Below are positions 14,085 through 19,287 of a DNA stretch of 19,287 nt, in pieces; the stretch's first letter is position 1, and every line of letters begins with the position of its first letter. Made by a program: the position numbers and the translations under genes. The notes below the pieces were generated by a model, which was not told the DNA's origin, made no database searches, and worked only from the letters and a program-made list of their open reading frames with translations. Origin of the DNA: Reyranella sp. (GTDB taxonomy: Bacteria > Pseudomonadota > Alphaproteobacteria > Reyranellales > Reyranellaceae); NCBI GenBank assembly GCA_016780605.1, contig JADHLS010000008.1, positions 1 through 19,287 of the forward strand. The letters are read 5' to 3'.

Positions 14085-15965
14085 CTATATGCGTTGCAGC
14101 ACGAGTTCCACGACGCGGTCAGCCGCCTCTTCGGCGCTGAGTTCCGCTGTGTGCAGCACCAGCGCCGGATCCTGCGGCGGTTCGTAGCGCTGGTCGCGGC
14201 CGGTGAGATTGCTGATCTTGCCGCGATCGGCCTTCTCGTAGAGTCCCTTGGGATCGCGCTGTCGGCAGAGCTCGACTGGCGCCTCGACGAAGATCTCGAG
14301 GAAGCGGCCTTCGGGCAGCAGTGCCGCGGCGCGCGTGCGATCCGCCTGGAAGGGCGAGACGAGCGCCACGACGCTGATGAGGCCGGCATCGGCCATAAGC
14401 TTGGCGACCTCACCGACCCGCCGCACGTTCTCCGAGCGCCCGGCCTCATCGAAGCCGAGATCGGCGTTGAGCCCCTGCCGCAGGTTGTCGCCGTCGAGCA
14501 GCATGGTCTGGCGGCCCAGCGCCATCAGCTTGTGCTCGACGATATTGGCAATGGTCGACTTGCCCGAGCCCGGCAGGCCAGTCAGCCAGACGACCAGCGG
14601 CCGCTGCGCCTTGTGCTCCGCGCGCAACGCCGGCGTCACGGTCTCGGCATGGCGATGGACGTCGCGTCCCATCTCGAGGCTGTCGACGACCATGCCGGCC
14701 GCCGCCGTGCGCAGGGTCGAACGATCGATCAGGATGAAGGCGCCGGTCTGGCGGTTCTCGGTATAGGAATCGAAGGCAATGTGCTGCGCCGCCTCGATCT
14801 CGACGCGACCGATGGCGTTCAACGACAGGCCCGACGCCGGAACGCGGCGCAACGTATCGACGTCGAGGGTGTCGGCGATGCGGCTGACCGTTGCCGGCAC
14901 GGTGGCGGTACCAATCTTGAGCAGGAAGCGCTTGCCCGGTGCCGCAGGGACATCGTCCATCCAGACGAGGTCGGCGGCAAAGCGCCTGGCCACAGCCGGG
15001 CGGCGCTTCGGATCGGCCAGCACGTCGCCACGGATGACGTCGACCTCGTCGGCAAGCGTCAGCGTCACCGAGCGGCCGGCCGGTGCGGCGGGCAGATCGC
15101 CGTCGAAGCTTACGATACGGGCCACAGCCGTCGTCCGCCCCGATCCGGCGACGACGATGCGATCGCCGACGGCGACACGCCCCGAGGCAACGGTGCCGGT
15201 GTAGCCGCGGAACTCCCCGTCCGGCCGGTTGACCCATTGCACCGGAAAACGCAGCGGCGCCTCGGCGGCATCGAGATCGGTCTCGACCGTCTCGAGATGG
15301 CCGAGCAGCGCGGGACCGGCGTACCAGGGCGTGCGATCGCTGCGTCTCGCGACGTTGTCGCCGAGGCGCGCCGACAGGGGGATCGACACGACGGAATGGA
15401 AGGCGAGCGGCTCGGCGAAAGCGGCAAACGCGGCTTCGATCTCGCGAAAGCGGGCCTCCGAGAACTGGACGAGATCGATCTTGTTCACCGCCAGCACGAT
15501 ATGGCGGATGCCCAGCAGAGACACGATGGCAGCGTGCCGGCGCGTCTGCTCGACCAGACCCTTGCGCGCATCGACCAGCAGGATGGCAAGCTCGGCATTG
15601 GAGGCACCGGTCGCCATGTTGCGCGTGTATTGCTGGTGGCCCGGCGTGTCGGCGACGACGAAGGCGCGCCGGGCCGTCGAGAAGAACCGGTAAGCGACGT
15701 CGATGGTGATGCCCTGCTCGCGCTCGGCCTCCAGCCCATCGAGCAGGAGGGCGAAGTCGAACTCGTCCTCGGTCGTGCCGAAGCGACGAGAATCGTCGCG
15801 CAACGAGGCGATCTGGTCCTCGGGCAGGCCGCTGGCATCGTTGATCAGCCGGCCGATCAGGGTCGACTTACCGTCGTCGACCGAGCCGCAGGTGAGGAAG
15901 CGCAGCTCGCTTCGGGTCGCGAGCGGCAGGGCGTCATTGGCGGGAGGAGCAAGCGTATCGGGCAT
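14085..15965 (-). CDS. cysNC: Bifunctional sulfate adenylyltransferase subunit 1 / adenylylsulfate kinase (CysN-CysC fusion)
   Basis: A 626-residue fusion of the NodQ type. The N-terminal CysN GTPase has GSVDDGKST (27-35), the ADTPGH switch (105-110) and NKIDL (161-165). It powers, through GTP hydrolysis, formation of APS from ATP and sulfate by CysD. The C-terminal APS kinase has its own P-loop GLPGSGKST (463-471), then LLDGDNLRQGL, and phosphorylates APS to PAPS. Both nucleotide sites look intact. ATG 15965 shares its A with the cysD stop (TGATG), so translation is probably coupled; a GAGAGGG stretch lies about 10 bases upstream. A longer in-frame start at 16124 would only shadow cysD and is rejected. 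Last gene of the sulfate operon. Confidence 0.95.
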   Translation of the reverse strand: MPDTLAPPANDALPLATRSELRFLTCGSVDDGKSTLIGRLINDASGLPEDQIASLRDDSRRFGTTEDEFDFALLLDGLEAEREQGITIDVAYRFFSTARRAFVVADTPGHQQYTRNMATGASNAELAILLVDARKGLVEQTRRHAAIVSLLGIRHIVLAVNKIDLVQFSEARFREIEAAFAAFAEPLAFHSVVSIPLSARLGDNVARRSDRTPWYAGPALLGHLETVETDLDAAEAPLRFPVQWVNRPDGEFRGYTGTVASGRVAVGDRIVVAGSGRTTAVARIVSFDGDLPAAPAGRSVTLTLADEVDVIRGDVLADPKRRPAVARRFAADLVWMDDVPAAPGKRFLLKIGTATVPATVSRIADTLDVDTLRRVPASGLSLNAIGRVEIEAAQHIAFDSYTENRQTGAFILIDRSTLRTAAAGMVVDSLEMGRDVHRHAETVTPALRAEHKAQRPLVVWLTGLPGSGKSTIANIVEHKLMALGRQTMLLDGDNLRQGLNADLGFDEAGRSENVRRVGEVAKLMADAGLISVVALVSPFQADRTRAAALLPEGRFLEIFVEAPVELCRQRDPKGLYEKADRGKISNLTGRDQRYEPPQDPALVLHTAELSAEEAADRVVELVLQRI

Positions 15966-16945
15966 CAGAAGTATCCCTCTCTCTTCTTGCGTTCCATGGA
16001 AGCCTGAAGGGCGGCGTCGACCAGGCGGCCTTGCCGTTCCGACAAGCGCGAATCGAGGAGCTCGGCGATGACACCGCCGACGTCGGTGGCCGCCGATTTG
16101 ATGGCTCCTGTCAGCGGCCAGCAACCCAGCGTGCGGAAGCGCACCTGTCGCTTCACCGTGGTCTCGCCGTCGAGGAAGCGCATGCGTTCGTCGTCGACGG
16201 CGATCAGGTTGCCGTCGCGCTCGACCACCCAGCGCTCGGCCGCGAGATAGAGCGGGACGATGGGGATCGCTTCGGCCTGTATGTAGGTCCAGACGTCGAG
16301 CTCGGTCCAGTTCGACAGCGGGAAGACGCGCATCGTGTCGCCCGGCGCCAGCCGTGTGTTGAACAGGCGCCAGAGTTCGGGCCGCTGGTTGCGCGGATCC
16401 CAGACGTGGCCGGCCGCGCGGTGCGAGAAGATTCGTTCCTTGGCGCGCGCCTTTTCTTCGTCACGCCGACCGCCGCCGAAGGCGGCATCGAAGCCGTGTG
16501 CGTCAAGCGCGGCCTTCAATGCCTCGGTCAACATGAGCCGCGAATATTCGCCAGTCTCCGTCTCGAACGGGTTGATGCCCGAGCGGGCCGCCTCCTCGTT
16601 GGTATGCACGATGAGATCGAGCCCGTATTCGGCGGCCATGCGGTCGCGATGCTCGATCAGGGCGCGGAAGTCCCAGCCCGAGGCGATGTGCAAAAAGGGA
16701 AAGGGCGGCCGCGCCGGGAAGAAGGCCTTGCGCGCCAGATGAAGCATGACGCTCGAATCCTTGCCCACCGAATAGAGCATTACGGGCTTGGCGAACTCGG
16801 CCACGACCTCGCGCAGGATGTGGATTGCCTCGTCCTCGAGCCGCTGCAGATGCGGCGACAGCCCCGAGCGGCCGCCGGGAAGAGGCGTCGGTAGAGAAAG
16901 CGACGTTTCTTGCTTGGCCGCCTGCGCGGCTGGTGGAGGACTCAT
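15965..16945 (-). CDS. cysD: Sulfate adenylyltransferase subunit 2 (CysD)
   Basis: A 326-residue catalytic subunit of ATP sulfurylase, which joins sulfate and ATP to give APS in complex with CysN. The PP-loop nucleotide motif reads [20 protein letters not shown] within residues 55-75. [19 protein letters not shown] and the C-terminal [13 protein letters not shown] are also typical of CysD. The N-terminus carries an extra low-complexity stretch of about 25 residues (Ala, Gln, Pro) before the conserved [19 protein letters not shown]. Start ATG 16945 is chosen because it lies 8 bases after the cysH stop and gives a near-normal length; the longer frame to 17074 overlaps cysH. Confidence 0.95.
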   Translation of the reverse strand: MSPPPAAQAAKQETSLSLPTPLPGGRSGLSPHLQRLEDEAIHILREVVAEFAKPVMLYSVGKDSSVMLHLARKAFFPARPPFPFLHIASGWDFRALIEHRDRMAAEYGLDLIVHTNEEAARSGINPFETETGEYSRLMLTEALKAALDAHGFDAAFGGGRRDEEKARAKERIFSHRAAGHVWDPRNQRPELWRLFNTRLAPGDTMRVFPLSNWTELDVWTYIQAEAIPIVPLYLAAERWVVERDGNLIAVDDERMRFLDGETTVKRQVRFRTLGCWPLTGAIKSAATDVGGVIAELLDSRLSERQGRLVDAALQASMERKKREGYF

Positions 16946-16953
16946 GGAAGGCA

Positions 16954-17664
16954 CTACTTTCCGGTTGGGCTGGAGGTGGATCGATGAATGCCGCATTCGG
17001 TCTTGTCGAAGCCGCGCCAGCGCCCGGCACGCGGATCCTCGCCGGGCGCCACGATGGAGGTGCACGGCGCGCAACCGATCGAGAGATAGCCCTGCGCGAC
17101 CAGCGGATGTGGCGGCAGGCGATGCCGCGCGACGTAGGCCGCGACATCGCCCTCGCTCCAGCTGGCCAGCGGGTTGACCTTCACGTGCTCGCCATCGATC
17201 TCGAACACGGGCAAGTCGAGACGCGTGCGGGCCTGGAAGCGCTTGCGGCCGCTGATCCAGGCGTCGAAGCCTGCGAGGGCGCGGCTCAATGGCTCAATCT
17301 TGCGGAAGGCGCAGCAGCCGTCGGGATCCCAGGTGGCGCGGCTGAGGTCGGCGTCAAGGCGAGCGACCTCCTCGGCGCTGGGTCCGACGCTTCGCACACC
17401 GCTCAGTCCGAGATGGGCAATCAACCGATCGCGATAGTCGATTGTCTCGGGAAAGTGCCGGCCGGTATCGACGAACAGGACCGGCGTGGCCGGATCGATC
17501 GCGGCGACCTGGTGCAGCAGCACCGCGGACTCCGCGCCGAACGACGAAACGACGGCGATCCTGCCTGGGAAAATGTCGCGCAACGTCGCCGCCAGGACGT
17601 GCGACGGCGGCGCGTAGCCGAGGCGGCGCTGCAGATCGAAGATGACGTCGGTCGGTATCGGCAT
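16954..17664 (-). CDS. cysH: Assimilatory adenylylsulfate (APS) reductase, 4Fe-4S type (CysH)
   Basis: A 236-residue reductase of the PAPS/APS family. The PP-loop-like segment is [12 protein letters not shown] (40-51). It carries the cysteine pairs of the iron-sulfur form, DGCCAFRK (C117, C118) and GCAPC (C198, C201), and the catalytic cysteine in ECGIH (C224). Enzymes with these cysteines reduce APS, and sometimes PAPS, to sulfite using thioredoxin or glutaredoxin; the Enterobacterial PAPS-only form lacks the cluster cysteines. ATG 17664 follows the cysA stop by 9 bases with GAGGG as ribosome site. Its place between the transporter and cysD is consistent with a single sulfate-to-sulfite operon. 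Confidence 0.95.
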   Translation of the reverse strand: MPIPTDVIFDLQRRLGYAPPSHVLAATLRDIFPGRIAVVSSFGAESAVLLHQVAAIDPATPVLFVDTGRHFPETIDYRDRLIAHLGLSGVRSVGPSAEEVARLDADLSRATWDPDGCCAFRKIEPLSRALAGFDAWISGRKRFQARTRLDLPVFEIDGEHVKVNPLASWSEGDVAAYVARHRLPPHPLVAQGYLSIGCAPCTSIVAPGEDPRAGRWRGFDKTECGIHRSTSSPTGK

Positions 17665-17673
17665 CGTCGTCCC

Positions 17674-18852
17674 TCACCGCGTGAACAAACGCAGATGGGT
17701 GAGGACGACCGGCACGACGTCGCCGCGCCGCGCCGCGCGGCCCTCCGGCAGCTCGATCTCCACCGCCGGCAGTCCATCGGCCAGCGACAGCTCCGCCCGG
17801 CGCGATGAGCCCGAACGGCGCACGCCGAGCACCCGTGCCCGGATTGCGTCGGGATCGTTCTCTGTGATGACGAGATCGTTCGGCCGCACGAAGAGCTCGG
17901 CGGGCCCAGCGACATTCTCTTCCGGCGTGCGTACCTGATGCGGTCCGATGCGAATCCACGAGCCCGCCGCATCGACCGGCAGGCGCACCGATTCGGCCAC
18001 GAAGCCCGCCACGAACGACGTGGCCGGCCGGTCCAGCACGTCATCGGCCGTGCCGACCTGCTCGATGCGACCGCGGTTGAAGATGGCGACGCGGTCGGCG
18101 AGTTCCAGCGCCTCCTCCTGGTCGTGCGTCACGAACAGCGTGGTGTGGCCCGTGCGGTCGTGGACCTCGCGGAGCCAGCGCCTGAGGTCGCGGCGCACCT
18201 TGGCGTCGAGCGCGCCAAACGGCTCGTCGAGTAGCAATACGCGAGGCTCGACGGCGAGCGCACGGGCCAATGCGACACGCTGGCGCTGGCCACCCGAGAG
18301 CTGCGCCGGATGGCGCTTGTCGAGGCCGTGCAACTGCACGAGATCGAGCAGCTCGGCGACGCGACGCTTGATCTCCTTGTTCGACGGCCGTGTGCGGCGC
18401 GGCCGCACCCTGAGGCCATAGGCGATGTTCTCGGCGACGTTGAGATGGCGGAACAGCGCGTAGTGCTGGAACACGAAGCCAACGCGGCGGTCGCGCACGG
18501 CGAGCCGGGTGGCGTCCTCGCCGCCGAACAGGATTCGCCCGGCGGTCGGAGTCTCGAGGCCGGCGACCAGACGCAGGAGCGTGGTCTTGCCCGAGCCCGA
18601 CGGCCCCAGCAGCGCCAGAAGCTCGCCCGGCCGCACGTCGAGGTCGATGCCGTCGACCGCCGCCGTGATGTCGAAGGACTTCGTCAGTCCCTCGACGCGG
18701 ATCGCGATCGCGGAGGATTCGTCAGTGCCGGTGGACGCGGGCGAGGCTGTCGCCGTATCGCCATTCGAGGATGGACTTTGCGCCCAAGGTGACGAGAGCG
18801 AGTCCCGCCAGAAGCGAGGCGACGGCGAAAGCAGCGACGAAGTTGTACTCAT
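17674..18852 (-). CDS. cysA: Sulfate/thiosulfate ABC transporter ATP-binding protein (CysA)
   Basis: The ATPase of the sulfate importer. In the 392-residue reading from ATG 18852 there is Walker [10 protein letters not shown] (83-91), Q-loop glutamine 129 in [12 protein letters not shown], the signature [15 protein letters not shown] (185-199), Walker B LLLDE (206-210), switch histidine 243 in VTHDQEE, and a C-terminal TOBE-like regulatory part. The start is a problem. The conserved domain begins at [11 protein letters not shown], near 18702-18708, and no ATG, GTG or TTG lies in frame between there and ATG 18852, which overlaps cysW by 131 bases and adds a Ser-rich tail of about 48 residues. 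An ATC at 18708 would give 344 residues, the usual CysA size. Family assignment is firm, the 5' end is not. Confidence 0.9.
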   Translation of the reverse strand: MSTTSSLLSPSPRFWRDSLSSPWAQSPSSNGDTATASPASTGTDESSAIAIRVEGLTKSFDITAAVDGIDLDVRPGELLALLGPSGSGKTTLLRLVAGLETPTAGRILFGGEDATRLAVRDRRVGFVFQHYALFRHLNVAENIAYGLRVRPRRTRPSNKEIKRRVAELLDLVQLHGLDKRHPAQLSGGQRQRVALARALAVEPRVLLLDEPFGALDAKVRRDLRRWLREVHDRTGHTTLFVTHDQEEALELADRVAIFNRGRIEQVGTADDVLDRPATSFVAGFVAESVRLPVDAAGSWIRIGPHQVRTPEENVAGPAELFVRPNDLVITENDPDAIRARVLGVRRSGSSRRAELSLADGLPAVEIELPEGRAARRGDVVPVVLTHLRLFTR

Positions 18853-19287
18853 TGTAAAGGATCTCCACATGGAGCGGCATGGTGTTGGTGAGCCCGCGGA
18901 TGTGGCCGGAGACCACCGAGACCGCGCCGAATTCGCCCATGGCGCGCGCATTGCAGAGCAGCACGCCGTACAGCAGCGCCCAGCGCACGTTGGGCAGGGT
19001 AACGGTGAGGAAGGTGCGCAGACCCGACGCGCCGAGCGTCAAGGCTGCCTCCTCCTCCACCGTTCCCTGCTCCTGCATCAGCGGGATCAACTCGCGGGCG
19101 ATGAAGGGGAAGGTGACGAAGATCGTCGCCAGCACGATGCCGGGCACAGCGAACACGATCTTGAAGTGCCAGTCTTCCATCAGGGGCCCCAAAAGGCCCT
19201 TGGCGCCGAACAGCAGCACGTAGACCAAGCCAGCGACGACAGGCGAGACCGAGAACGGCAGGTCGATCAGGGTGACCAGCAGGCTCT
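18722..19287 (-). CDS. cysW: Sulfate ABC transporter permease CysW (partial, 5' end outside the window)
   Basis: The last 187 residues of a membrane permease. The visible part opens with [20 protein letters not shown], typical of CysW, and holds several hydrophobic segments. The EAA loop [22 protein letters not shown] contacts the ATPase Cys[15 protein letters not shown] and the [15 protein letters not shown] segment are also characteristic. The protein forms half of the inner-membrane sulfate channel with CysT (CysU), expected just outside the window, together with the periplasmic sulfate-binding protein. The gene ends in RVHRH with TGA at 18724-18722 and runs into cysA without a gap in conventional terms. 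Confidence 0.93.
   Translation of the reverse strand, partial: SLLVTLIDLPFSVSPVVAGLVYVLLFGAKGLLGPLMEDWHFKIVFAVPGIVLATIFVTFPFIARELIPLMQEQGTVEEEAALTLGASGLRTFLTVTLPNVRWALLYGVLLCNARAMGEFGAVSVVSGHIRGLTNTMPLHVEILYNEYNFVAAFAVASLLAGLALVTLGAKSILEWRYGDSLARVHRH

Noticed and set aside
14040..16007. Long open frame (655 codons) antisense to cysNC
   Set aside because: Arg/Gly/Asp-rich composition typical of the shadow of a GC-rich gene; cysNC on the other strand has clear motifs throughout.
16825..17808. Open frame of 327 codons on the + strand across cysH and the cysA end
   Set aside because: Antisense to three well-supported cys gene segments and lacking recognisable motifs.

Overview
The window is GC-rich DNA, densely coded on both strands, from a Gram-negative bacterium. 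Gene content and style (SAM-domain class III cyclase fused to an AAA/TPR module, HyuA/HyuB pair, fused CysN-CysC with a 4Fe-4S CysH) suggest an alphaproteobacterium of the Rhizobiales/Rhodospirillales/Reyranella kind. That placement is an inference from style; no rRNA or tRNA is present to test it. No gap without a gene exceeds 300 bases; the longest is 153 bases (8255-8407). I saw no CRISPR array, insertion sequence or RNA gene.

Region 1 (1-4845, + strand) is a compact operon: the tail of an upstream gene, a divergent protein-L-isoaspartate methyltransferase-like protein, a class I SAM methyltransferase, a trypsin-fold serine protease without a signal peptide, a GNAT-like acyltransferase, and an FAD amino-acid/amine oxidase. 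Three junctions are 4-base ATGA overlaps and the other two gaps are 1 and 23 bases, so the genes are probably translated as a unit. This is the part of the window that could be an undescribed biosynthetic or peptide-modifying pathway.

Region 2 (4895-8254, - strand) is one large signalling protein (SAM, class III cyclase, AAA-type ATPase, TPR-like tail), convergent with region 1. A 153-base divergent intergenic region separates it from region 3 (8408-12213, + strand), a hydantoinase/oxoprolinase A-B pair joined by a GTGA overlap. Region 4 (12235-13146) is a divergent pair of stand-alone receiver domains with no kinase nearby. Region 5 (13151-13996, - strand) is an amidohydrolase-2 family protein.

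Region 6 (14085-19287, - strand) is a sulfate uptake and activation operon. In transcription order it reads cysW (partial), cysA, cysH, cysD, cysNC. CysW/CysA import sulfate, CysD and CysN make APS, the CysC domain can make PAPS, and CysH reduces APS to sulfite. Sulfite reductase is not in the window. Two oddities stand out: cysA has no usual start codon near its conserved domain, and the operon holds both an APS-type reductase and an APS kinase.
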